54,184 nt of DNA from Thiomonas intermedia (GTDB taxonomy: Bacteria > Pseudomonadota > Gammaproteobacteria > Burkholderiales > Burkholderiaceae_C), in NCBI GenBank assembly GCA_022730375.1, contig DZDA01000006.1:1-54184 (forward strand). Direction: 5' to 3'. How positions within the stretch are numbered: position 1 is the first letter of the stretch; every line of letters starts with the position of its first letter. The notes below the pieces were generated by a model that was given only the letters and a program-made list of their open reading frames with translations, did no database searches and was not told the origin of the DNA. This document shows positions 10,601 through 18,325 of this stretch, piece after piece. The position numbers were made by a program, and so were the translations under genes.

Positions 10601-12607
10601 GCCCAGCGTGTGTTGCCGCGCAACGCCACAGAGCAGTCGGTTATGGACGTGATGGAAAAAGTGCTCAAGCTGCCTTCACTGAGCGTGCATGACGACTTTT
10701 TCGCACTGGGCGGGCACTCCCTGCTGGCGGCGCAACTGGTTGCGCAACTCAGCAAAAAGTTCAATCTCCACCTGCCCTTCCGCTTGGTGTTTGAAGCCCC
10801 GACCGTTGAGCACATGGCTGGTGAAATCGAGCGGCGCCTGCACGACAGCAGCGCCAAGCGCATTGCCCTGCGCCACGATCCGTCGCGACACAGCGCCCCG
10901 CTCACCGCGCAGCAAGAGCGCATTGCCTTCATGGAGGAACTTCACCCCGGGCGCGTCACTTACAACACGCCGTCGGCGCACCGATTACGCGGTCCATTTG
11001 ACCGTGAAGCCTTCGTGGCGGCCTTGCACGCCGTGGTGCGCAAGCAACCGGTTTTGCGCACAGTAATCGAGAAAACCGCGGACGGACTGGTCCAGCGCGT
11101 CCTCGCCGAAGTGGATGTGCCCATCCCTTTCGAAGATCTCAGCGCCATAGCCGAGCAAGAGCGTGAAGCGGAACTGATGCGTCGCATGCAAGACATCGTC
11201 GATCACCCGATCGACATTCACGCGGCGCCCCTGTTTCGCGTGGCTCTCTACAAGCTGGCGCCGCAGGAACATGCCTTTTTGTTCATGCCGCATCACATCA
11301 TTTGGGATGGCTGGTCATTCGACCTGCTCTACACCGAAATGGCCGCTGAGTATGCCGCCCGTACCGGAGCCCCATCCATCGCGCCCCCGCCTCTGCCCGC
11401 GAGTTATGCCGACTACGCCTATTGGCAGACCGAGTGGATGCAAAGCGAGACCTTTCGTCACCAGTTGAACACCTGGAACGCGCATATCAACAGCCTGCCC
11501 ATTCCCAAAGCGCCCAACACCGACAAACCTCGCAGCGCAGGCATGACGGGTGAAGGCGCCTCCGCCTGGGTGCGTATCGACAAGACCTCGACAGAGGCAT
11601 TGCGCCATATCGCGTGCAAGGCCGATGTCACCATGACCATGCTGGCGCTGGGCATCTACGCCGCCATGATGACTCAAGTCGCAGGCAGCTCCACCATTTC
11701 CGTGGGAGTTCCGGTACGCGGTCGCACCCTGGCCGAAGTCGAATCGGTCATGGGTTTTTTCAACAATCTGGTTCCCATCCAGTTGCAGATGAATCCTGCC
11801 GAGTCCATCACTTCCTTGCTGGGTCGGGTGAAACAGGAATTTCTGACCTCGCTGAACTATCAGGACATTCCTTTCGAGCGTCTGGCCATGGAGCCGGAAA
11901 TGCTGGCCCGCTCCAAGCGCGTCGGACTCTATCAAGTCTTGTTCTCCTTCCAGGATGCTCGCGAGCGCAACCGGCAGTGGGGCGAACTGAGCCAAAGCGG
12001 CATCCTCATTTTCCAGAAGGGCGCCACGGAAGACCTCGGCCTCTGGCTCATGGAAGTTCCCGCCGGTCTGGAAGGCGGAATGACCTACAACGCGGACATT
12101 TACAACGCAGCAACCGCTGAGGCGCTGCGCTCGCGGTATCTCGAACTGGTCCAGCGCCTGATTGCCCAACCCGACCAGCCCGTAGGCGAATTGCTCGACG
12201 CCTCTGCGTCGGCATCGGCCCGGGCTCTGGCGCATCTGGCGGCAACAGAAGCTCCCGCCCACATCGAGAGCCCGGTTCGCAAACCCGCCCAAAGCGCTCG
12301 TACCCTCACTCCTACAGAACAAATCCTTGCCGAAATCTGGAGCCCCCTACTGGGCATATCCCCTAACGAAATCACACCACAGGACAACTACTTCGATCTG
12401 GGTGGAGATTCGCTCACGGCCCTCCAGATCATCGCGCAGCTTTATGAACGCACCGGAAAACGCGCCAATGCACGACTTCTGGTCTTTGAGTCGTTTGAAC
12501 AGTTTGCGCGCAAGCTGGACGATCAGTCGCCTGAAGTCAGCGCCGCTGCAACGCCCAAAGGCGGCCTGATCAAGCGCCTGTTCGGCGGCCTGTCGCGCAA
12601 CGCCTGA
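7652..12607 (+). CDS. Non-ribosomal peptide synthetase, C-A-PCP-C-PCP, no terminal thioesterase
   Basis: HHIVCDGWS (C1), YTSGSTGKPKG and NGKIDRK (A), FFALGGHSLL (PCP), HHIIWDGWS (C2), YFDLGGDSLT (terminal PCP). ATG at 7652 is 7 nt after the stop of the upstream gene; the ORF track extends to 7508 but overlaps gene 1. Confidence 0.95.
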   Translation: MDTPNANAVDYDPFADAAPVARVAPTTEAQREIWLACQLGGDATLAYNESITLHLHRAVDLPALSAAVRALPERHDALRATLSADGEQLLIAEHLNLDIPLDELRGLTAEQSSSALEQAAAQAVSMPFDLQQGPLLRARLLRLADDHVALLLSAHHIVCDGWSFGVLVDEIGALYLARKGEAPEPEAPASFASFSQALSARQGAAEHLADEAYWLNRYASIPTVLELPCDHTRPATRAFDSKRIDHALPANLVSAVRQLGAKSGASLFSTLLCTFGALLQRLSGNDEVVIGVPAAGQTLPGFETVVGHGVNLLPLRLMPDAAAPLAQSLPAVQSAVLDAFEHQHYTFGTLLQKLLIERDPSRVPLAPVMFNLDQAIDLRSFGNLQVKVASNPRQAENFELFVNAVPLADGGLQLECQYATALFDEATVRRWLASYQTLLTHLCAAPDKALGAIDIVTDADRQQLAQLNATSSPLPPGLLLHELLHAQTTRTPDATAQICGAIRVSYAQLWAQAHRIAHALRARGVQRGSRVGLCLPRDADMLPALLGVLVAGAGYVPLDPSFPTSRLADMAEDADLALLIAKSTSADALPWPRAQSLWLDSDAAEIDVQPDTAPAADAQRDATPESLAYMIYTSGSTGKPKGVMLPHRAVVNFLLAVAQRPGLTSGDMLLAVTTLSFDISVLELMLPLTVGATVLLASREQAADGFALRDLLQAHPVTALQATPSTWRLLFSAGWEGQGKLKALVGGEPLPADLATQLQRSCGAVWNMYGPTETTVWSTCWRVQDSATGIAIGTPLANTQVWVLDARGSLCPVGVPGEIHIGGASVALGYWQREALTADRFVPDPFSTEPAARLYRTGDRGRWRNDGQLEHLGRLDFQVKLRGFRIELGDIETHLTSHPDVAQAVAMVREDTPGDARLVAYVVPQSTQVQLDTAQLRKHLQQDLPAYMIPQHIVALQTLPLLPNGKIDRKRLPSPQPDSALPDAQRVLPRNATEQSVMDVMEKVLKLPSLSVHDDFFALGGHSLLAAQLVAQLSKKFNLHLPFRLVFEAPTVEHMAGEIERRLHDSSAKRIALRHDPSRHSAPLTAQQERIAFMEELHPGRVTYNTPSAHRLRGPFDREAFVAALHAVVRKQPVLRTVIEKTADGLVQRVLAEVDVPIPFEDLSAIAEQEREAELMRRMQDIVDHPIDIHAAPLFRVALYKLAPQEHAFLFMPHHIIWDGWSFDLLYTEMAAEYAARTGAPSIAPPPLPASYADYAYWQTEWMQSETFRHQLNTWNAHINSLPIPKAPNTDKPRSAGMTGEGASAWVRIDKTSTEALRHIACKADVTMTMLALGIYAAMMTQVAGSSTISVGVPVRGRTLAEVESVMGFFNNLVPIQLQMNPAESITSLLGRVKQEFLTSLNYQDIPFERLAMEPEMLARSKRVGLYQVLFSFQDARERNRQWGELSQSGILIFQKGATEDLGLWLMEVPAGLEGGMTYNADIYNAATAEALRSRYLELVQRLIAQPDQPVGELLDASASASARALAHLAATEAPAHIESPVRKPAQSARTLTPTEQILAEIWSPLLGISPNEITPQDNYFDLGGDSLTALQIIAQLYERTGKRANARLLVFESFEQFARKLDDQSPEVSAAATPKGGLIKRLFGGLSRNA
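8114..8134 (+). other. Condensation domain 1 active-site motif HHIVCDG
   Basis: Direct translation in frame with 7652. Confidence 0.9.
11291..11311 (+). other. Condensation domain 2 active-site motif HHIIWDG
   Basis: Direct translation in frame with 7652. Confidence 0.9.
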
Positions 12608-12619
12608 CAACGACCTCCC

Positions 12620-13075
12620 TTACCCCCGCCCCGCCGCCTCCACGCCCTGGTTCGCCAGGGCGTCGGCCTGTTCGTTGCCGGGGTCGCCGGTGTGGCCGCG
12701 CACCCAGGTCCAGCGCAGGGTGTGGGACGCGGCCGCTTTTTCGAGCCGCTGCCACAGATCGACGTTTTTCACCGGCTTTTTGTCGGCGGTGGTCCAGCCT
12801 CGGCGTTTCCAGCCGACGATCCATTCGGTCATGCCTTTGAGCACGTATTGCGAATCGGTGTGCAGCAGCACGCGGCTGGGGCGCTTGAGGGCTTCGAGCG
12901 CCATGATGGCAGCCATCAGTTCCATGCGGTTGTTGGTGGTCTGCAGCTCGCCGCCGTGCAGGGTTTTTTCGTGGGCGCCGCTGCGCAGCACCACGCCCCA
13001 GCCGCCGGGGCCGGGGTTGCCTTTGCAGGCGCCGTCGGTGTAGATGATGATGTCGGTGTCGGTTTCTGTGGTCAT
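12620..13075 (-). CDS. rnhA: Ribonuclease HI
   Basis: [30 protein letters not shown]...[10 protein letters not shown]...DSQYV...[13 protein letters not shown]. Confidence 0.95.
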   Translation of the reverse strand: MTTETDTDIIIYTDGACKGNPGPGGWGVVLRSGAHEKTLHGGELQTTNNRMELMAAIMALEALKRPSRVLLHTDSQYVLKGMTEWIVGWKRRGWTTADKKPVKNVDLWQRLEKAAASHTLRWTWVRGHTGDPGNEQADALANQGVEAAGRG

Positions 13076-13989
13076 GGTTTGGTGAGGGTGGATCTTGCGC
13101 CGCGCTGCGCGATGGGCCGCAGCGCCACGGCGCGGCGCTGGGTGCGCAGTTGCACTTTGCCAACCAAGCGCATGGCGGGCACGCGCTTGATTGCCGCGAG
13201 GAAATACACCGCGCCGAACACGGGCCACCAGCGGTCTCCGGCCTGGTCCATGAAGCGCCAGCGGTGCAGCCACAGCGGCGAGCACAGAGCGGGGCGGTAA
13301 CAGCCGAAGCGGCCTTGGGTGACTTCAAAGCTGAGCAGACGCAGCCAGTCGCGCACGCGGCGGGGGGCGAGAAATTCGCCGTGCTGAGGCAGATACCAGC
13401 CGCCGCCCACGCGGCCGACCAGTTGTCGCATGCCCCACAGGCTCCAGGTGTTGAAGCCGCTGATGACGATCTGCCCGCCGGGCACCAGCACGCGGTCCAC
13501 TTCGCGCAGGCAGGCGTGCGGATCGTCCACCCACTCCAGCGTGTGCGGCAGCACGACCAGGTCGAGCGATTGGGCGGGAAACGGCAGCGCCGTGAAGTCG
13601 CATTGCAGATGCTCGGTATGAATGGCGTGGGCGTGGGCGTGGGCGTGAGCGTCGGCGGGCTGCGGCTCGGGGGGAAGCTGTGCGTTTTCGGCCGCCACGC
13701 CCACGGCGTCCACCAGACCGGGCTCGGCATACACCGGCTCGCCGCCGTAATGCTCGGGCAGCAGGCAGGCCGGGCGCACGCCGGGCAGATCGGGCTGGGC
13801 CGACTCGGCGCCGTCGAGCGCCAGCCAGCGATGCGGCATGCGGTTGTGCGCCAGCCCCTGCAAAGCCGGGTTGCCGAGTTGCAGCGCGTGATAGCCGAAA
13901 ATGTCAGTCACCACGCGGTCAATCTGGCTCTGCTCCCAAGCCAGGGCATAGCGACCGGGAGGCGTCTGCAACCAGTGCTGCAGGCTCAT
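13072..13989 (-). CDS. SAM-dependent methyltransferase (class I)
   Basis: [39 protein letters not shown]. Start chosen at [19 protein letters not shown] (13989); ATG 14019 is an alternative. Stop overlaps the rnhA start as ATGA. Confidence 0.85.
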   Translation of the reverse strand: MSLQHWLQTPPGRYALAWEQSQIDRVVTDIFGYHALQLGNPALQGLAHNRMPHRWLALDGAESAQPDLPGVRPACLLPEHYGGEPVYAEPGLVDAVGVAAENAQLPPEPQPADAHAHAHAHAIHTEHLQCDFTALPFPAQSLDLVVLPHTLEWVDDPHACLREVDRVLVPGGQIVISGFNTWSLWGMRQLVGRVGGGWYLPQHGEFLAPRRVRDWLRLLSFEVTQGRFGCYRPALCSPLWLHRWRFMDQAGDRWWPVFGAVYFLAAIKRVPAMRLVGKVQLRTQRRAVALRPIAQRGARSTLTKP

Positions 13990-14013
13990 CAACGGCCACA
14001 GATCGGAGTCACC

Positions 14014-14832
14014 ATGCATACAGAAGCGCTTGCTGCCTTTCGGGATAACTACATCTGGTTGATCCGGCCCGGCGCGAACGATCCGCGCACTTTGGTGGTC
14101 GATCCGGGCGACGCCGCGCCGGTGATCGACGCCCTGGAACGGGGCGGCCTGGAACTGCGCGGCATTTTAGTCACCCACCATCACAGCGACCACGTGGGCG
14201 GTATTCGCGAGCTGCTGCAGTGGCGGCAAGCGAAGCACCCCGCCGATCAGCCGCCCGTCTGGGGGCCTGCGGGCGAGACCATTCCCGCGCGCACGCAGGC
14301 CATGCGCCAGGGCGATGTGTTCTCGCCGACGGGTTGGCCCCTGCGTTTCGAAGTGCTTGAAGTACCGGGCCACACCCTGGGGCATATCGCCTATGTGGCC
14401 ACCGCACTGCAGGGTGAGGAGCCGCCGTCGCTGTTCTGCGGCGACACGCTGTTTTCCGCCGGCTGCGGTCGTCTGTTTGAAGGAACCCCGGCCCAGATGC
14501 ACCATTCTTTGAACAAACTGTCGCAACTCCCTGAAAATACGACAGTAAATTGTGCCCACGAATACACCCTCTCTAATCTACAATTCGCACGGGCTGCGGA
14601 TCCCCTGAATGAGGCGGTGGTGGCGCACCAGAAACGGTGCCTGGCCTTGCGCGCCAAAGGGCTGCCCACCTTGCCGAGCCATATCGGCCTAGAGAAGCAG
14701 ATCAACCCGTTCCTGCGCACCGACCAGCCCGGCGTGTTGCAGGCGCTGGAGCAGCACAGGGGCCAAAAGCCCCAAGACGCGGTGCAGGCGCTGGCCTGGC
14801 TGCGAGAGTGGAAAAACGATTTCAAGGGGTGA
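14014..14832 (+). CDS. gloB: Hydroxyacylglutathione hydrolase (glyoxalase II)
   Basis: THHHSDHVGG metallo-beta-lactamase motif, DNYIWLI N-terminus, CGDTLFSAGCGRLFEGTP. Confidence 0.93.
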   Translation: MHTEALAAFRDNYIWLIRPGANDPRTLVVDPGDAAPVIDALERGGLELRGILVTHHHSDHVGGIRELLQWRQAKHPADQPPVWGPAGETIPARTQAMRQGDVFSPTGWPLRFEVLEVPGHTLGHIAYVATALQGEEPPSLFCGDTLFSAGCGRLFEGTPAQMHHSLNKLSQLPENTTVNCAHEYTLSNLQFARAADPLNEAVVAHQKRCLALRAKGLPTLPSHIGLEKQINPFLRTDQPGVLQALEQHRGQKPQDAVQALAWLREWKNDFKG

Positions 14833-14838
14833 GAACCG

Positions 14839-16524
14839 ATGCGGCAACTGAGACGACTGCGATTTTGGGCTTTGGGTGCAATGGTCGCAATGGCCGCCGG
14901 ATGCGCCGCCGTCCCTCCTTCCGAAAAAACCGCAGCCTTCTCCCCAAGCTCACCGCCCAGCAGTTCTCCCGCCGTCACCGCTTCCGCAGCCGCCCAAGCC
15001 GCTGAGCCCGGCACACCGCTCAAGGCTGAGGTGGTCGGCAACAGCGCCGTCACTCCCGCCGAGCAAACGGCGCTGCAAGACGACACCAAAGACATCACCC
15101 CGCAGTACAACGACATCTGGCAACGCATCCGCGCCGGTTTCGCCATTCCCAATATGGACAGCCCGCTGGTGGCGCAGGCCGCGCAGTGGTACACCACCCG
15201 GCCCGACTATGTCGCCCGCATGACCGAGCGCGCGCGCAAATACCTCTACTACACCGTGCAGGAAGTGCAAAAGCGCGGCATGCCCACCGAGCTGGCGCTG
15301 CTGCCCTTCATCGAGAGCGCCTACAACCCCGACGCGCGCTCCGTGGCGCACGCCGTGGGCATGTGGCAGTTCATTCCGTCCACCGGCAAGCACTACAACC
15401 TGAAGCAGAACATGTTCCAGGATGATCGCCGCAGTGTGCTGGCCTCGACCAACGCCGCGCTCGACTATCTGCAGAACCTCTACAACATGTTCGGCAACTG
15501 GCAGCTCGCCCTGGCCGCTTACAACTGGGGCGAAGGCAGCGTGCAGCGCGCCATTGCCTACAACAAGGCGCACAACCTGCCGGTCGATTACCAAGACCTG
15601 CGCATGCCCAATGAAACACGCAATTACTACCCCAAGCTGCAGGCGGTGAAAGACATCATCTCCGACCCGGCCAAGTATGGCGTCACCCTGCCGGACATCC
15701 CAGACCATCCCTATTTCAAGGCCGTCACCATCACGCGCGACATCAATGTCTCGCTGGCCGCCAAACTGGCCGACCTGACGCCCGATGAGTTCCGCTCGCT
15801 CAACCCCTCCTACACCAAGCCGGTCATCCTGGGCGCGACCAACCCGCGCATCCTCTTGCCTTACGACAACGCCACGCACTTTGCCCAAGCGCTGCAGTCT
15901 TACAACGGCCCGCTGTCCACCTGGACGGCCTACACCGTCAAATCCACCCAGTCGCCGCTGCAACTGGCTCGCGACCTCAAGGTCAGCGAAGCCGTGCTGC
16001 GCGATACCAACGACATTCCGGCGCGGCAGCTCATCCGGGCCGGTTCGACCGTGTTGATTCCCAAGGCGGATGACGGCAGCAACAAAAACGTCAGCGCGGC
16101 CGTCGCCGAAAACGCGGTGCTGGCCTTTGCGCCCGAAGCTCCCCCGGGGCGTCGCATGGTGCTGCGCGTCGGCCGATATGGCGACTCGGTGCAAGGCGTC
16201 GCGCACCGCTATCACCTCAGCCCGCTGCAAGTGGCGCAGTGGAACCGCACGACCGAGCGCGGCATCTTCCGCAAGGGTCAGTTCGTGACCATTTACGTCA
16301 CGCACACCCCGCGCATTTTCGTGGCCGAGCGCAAGGCGGACGAGCGTCGCATCGTGGCAGAGCGTGAGGCGGTCAAACGGCGCGTGGTGGCCGAACGCAA
16401 ACCGCAGGTCAAGCGCCGCAACATCGTGCGCAAGCCCGTCAAGGTTGCCGAGCGTCAGCGCAAGGAACTGCACTACAGCGTGCAGACTCGGGATAAGAAG
16501 CTGATTGACGTCGCGCAGCAGTAA
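14839..16524 (+). CDS. mltD: Membrane-bound lytic murein transglycosylase D, lipoprotein with LysM repeats
   Basis: Lipobox-like AAGCAA; PTELALLPFIESAYNPDARS, AVGMWQFIPSTGKHYNL, LALAAYNWGEGSV; LysM-like C-terminal repeats. Confidence 0.92.
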   Translation: MRQLRRLRFWALGAMVAMAAGCAAVPPSEKTAAFSPSSPPSSSPAVTASAAAQAAEPGTPLKAEVVGNSAVTPAEQTALQDDTKDITPQYNDIWQRIRAGFAIPNMDSPLVAQAAQWYTTRPDYVARMTERARKYLYYTVQEVQKRGMPTELALLPFIESAYNPDARSVAHAVGMWQFIPSTGKHYNLKQNMFQDDRRSVLASTNAALDYLQNLYNMFGNWQLALAAYNWGEGSVQRAIAYNKAHNLPVDYQDLRMPNETRNYYPKLQAVKDIISDPAKYGVTLPDIPDHPYFKAVTITRDINVSLAAKLADLTPDEFRSLNPSYTKPVILGATNPRILLPYDNATHFAQALQSYNGPLSTWTAYTVKSTQSPLQLARDLKVSEAVLRDTNDIPARQLIRAGSTVLIPKADDGSNKNVSAAVAENAVLAFAPEAPPGRRMVLRVGRYGDSVQGVAHRYHLSPLQVAQWNRTTERGIFRKGQFVTIYVTHTPRIFVAERKADERRIVAEREAVKRRVVAERKPQVKRRNIVRKPVKVAERQRKELHYSVQTRDKKLIDVAQQ

Positions 16525-16538
16525 GCTCGATCACGCGA

Positions 16539-17810
16539 TCAGACCGCGCCGTCCTGCCGCAGCGCGGCGATCTGCCCAGCGTCCAGACCCAGTTCGGCCA
16601 ACACCTCATCGGTATGCGATCCCAAGGCGGGGCCGAGCCAGCGCGTGGCGCCGGGCGTGGCTGACAAGCGGGGCGCAGGCGCTGGCAAATCGACCGGCGT
16701 GCCGTCGGCCAGAGTGTGCGGCTCGATCATGCCGCGCGAGCGAAACTGGGCATCGGCCGCCACGTCGGCAATGCTATAGATGCGGGTGGCGGGCACCTCG
16801 GCCGCGCGCATGGCCTGCACGATGGCTTCGGGCTCTTGTCCCGCAGCCCATTGCTGGATGGCCGCATCGATCTCGTCGGCACGGGCCATGCGGCCTGGAT
16901 TGCGCGCCAGCCCGGCATCATCGGCCATATCGGCGCGGCCGATGGCCAGCATGAGACGCCGGAAAATGGCGTCGCCATTGCCCGAAATCTGCACCCACTC
17001 GCCGCCCTTGCTGCGATAGACGTTGGACGGCGTGATGCCCGGAATGCTGGTGCCGGTGCGCTGCCGCACCGTGCCGTCGTAGCTGTACTCCATCAGCGTG
17101 CTTTCCAGCAGGTTGAACACGCTCTCTGTCAGCGCCACATCGACCATTTGCCCCTCCCCGCCCTGCGCCCCGTTCCACCGCCCGCCGGTGGCGTCGCGGT
17201 GGTGCAGCGCCATGAGCGCGCCCATGGTGGCATGCAACGCAGCGATGGAGTCGCCCAACGACAGATTGGCGCGCATGGGCGGACGATCCGGGTCGCCGGT
17301 GACATAGCGCATGCCGCCCATGGCCTCGGCAATGGCGCCGAAGCCCGGCTGCATGCGCATCGGCCCGGTCTGGCCGAAGCCGGAAATACGCACCATCACC
17401 AGGCTGGGGTTGACGGCGCGCAGATCGTCCCAGCCCAGGCCGAGCTTTTCGAGCGCGCCGGGACGCATGTTTTCCACCACTACATCGGCCCGCGCCGCGA
17501 GCTGCAGCACGATGCCGCGGCCCTGCGGGTGTTTGAGATTGACCGTGATGCAGCGTTTGTTGCGCGCCTGCGCGGTCCACCACAGCGACTCGCCTTTGTG
17601 CAGCTTGCGCCAGCTGCGCAGCGGGTCGCCGCCGGGGTCGCCGCCGCGTGCGGGCGACTCGATCTTGATCACGTCCGCGCCGAACTCGGCCATCAGCCGG
17701 GTGGCAAACGGCCCGGCGATCAGGCTGCCGAGTTCGAGCACGCGAAGGCCGTCGAGCGCACTGCGCACAGGCTGCGTTGAAGCGCCCGACTTATCCATAG
17801 AAAGGGGCAA
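16539..17810 (-). CDS. CaiB/BaiF family CoA-transferase
   Basis: LDGLRVLELGSLIAGPFATRLMAEFGADVIKIE...; start possibly at MDKSGAS (17798). Confidence 0.93.
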   Translation of the reverse strand: MPLSMDKSGASTQPVRSALDGLRVLELGSLIAGPFATRLMAEFGADVIKIESPARGGDPGGDPLRSWRKLHKGESLWWTAQARNKRCITVNLKHPQGRGIVLQLAARADVVVENMRPGALEKLGLGWDDLRAVNPSLVMVRISGFGQTGPMRMQPGFGAIAEAMGGMRYVTGDPDRPPMRANLSLGDSIAALHATMGALMALHHRDATGGRWNGAQGGEGQMVDVALTESVFNLLESTLMEYSYDGTVRQRTGTSIPGITPSNVYRSKGGEWVQISGNGDAIFRRLMLAIGRADMADDAGLARNPGRMARADEIDAAIQQWAAGQEPEAIVQAMRAAEVPATRIYSIADVAADAQFRSRGMIEPHTLADGTPVDLPAPAPRLSATPGATRWLGPALGSHTDEVLAELGLDAGQIAALRQDGAV

Positions 17811-18189
17811 ACAACAAGGCGAAGTTGACCAACAGCGCCAGTCCCCACGCCGCCGAGCGCAACGAGGCGCGGTCGTTGAGGTAGCACCACAGATAAACCG
17901 CGCGCAACACCAGCCAGGCGATCAGCAGGCCGTTGATCAGTTCCAGCGGCGCTTTCAGATGCAGGGCAAACAAGGCCGCCGCAAACAGAAAGGGCAAGGC
18001 CTCGAAGCTGTTGGCCTGCGCCGCGTTGGCACGGCGTCTGCGCGGGTCGGTCTGCCGCTCCAGCCACAGCCGCGGCTCGTTGTTGTCGTAGCGGTTTTCC
18101 TTGGAGCGAAAAGTGCCCGACTTGGCCTTGCCCGCCGCAACGATGGGCAGTTGCGAAGCAATGAGCAGCAGGATGGCGGTGAGCAGCAT
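17791..18189 (-). CDS. MAPEG family membrane protein
   Basis: MLLTAILLLIASQLPIVAAGKAK...NEPRLWLERQTDPRRRRANAAQANSFEALPFLFAAALFA. Confidence 0.8.
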   Translation of the reverse strand: MLLTAILLLIASQLPIVAAGKAKSGTFRSKENRYDNNEPRLWLERQTDPRRRRANAAQANSFEALPFLFAAALFALHLKAPLELINGLLIAWLVLRAVYLWCYLNDRASLRSAAWGLALLVNFALLFAPFYG

Positions 18190-18218
18190 GGGGATCTCCG
18201 GGGTGAATGTGCAGCATA

Positions 18219-18252
18219 CAAAAACCAAGGGCCGACTGCTGTCGGCCCTTGG
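18219..18252 (-). terminator. Rho-independent terminator downstream of the symporter gene
   Basis: CCAAGGGCCGAC(18225-18236)/GTCGGCCCTTGG(18241-18252), 12-bp perfect stem with TGCT loop; T-run on the minus strand side. Confidence 0.85.
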
Positions 18253-18325
18253 CACTACCGTCGCGTTCGGCCGGAATCAAACCCCCGGCGCGCGATCTTC
18301 AGGGAGCAGAACTCATCTCACGTCG

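Noticed and set aside
18253-18325. tRNA-like segment (minus strand GCCGGGGGTTTGATTCCGGCC)
   Set aside because: Resembles a T-arm but the loop/stem geometry is wrong and no acceptor, D or anticodon arms could be built; likely 3' UTR before the terminator.
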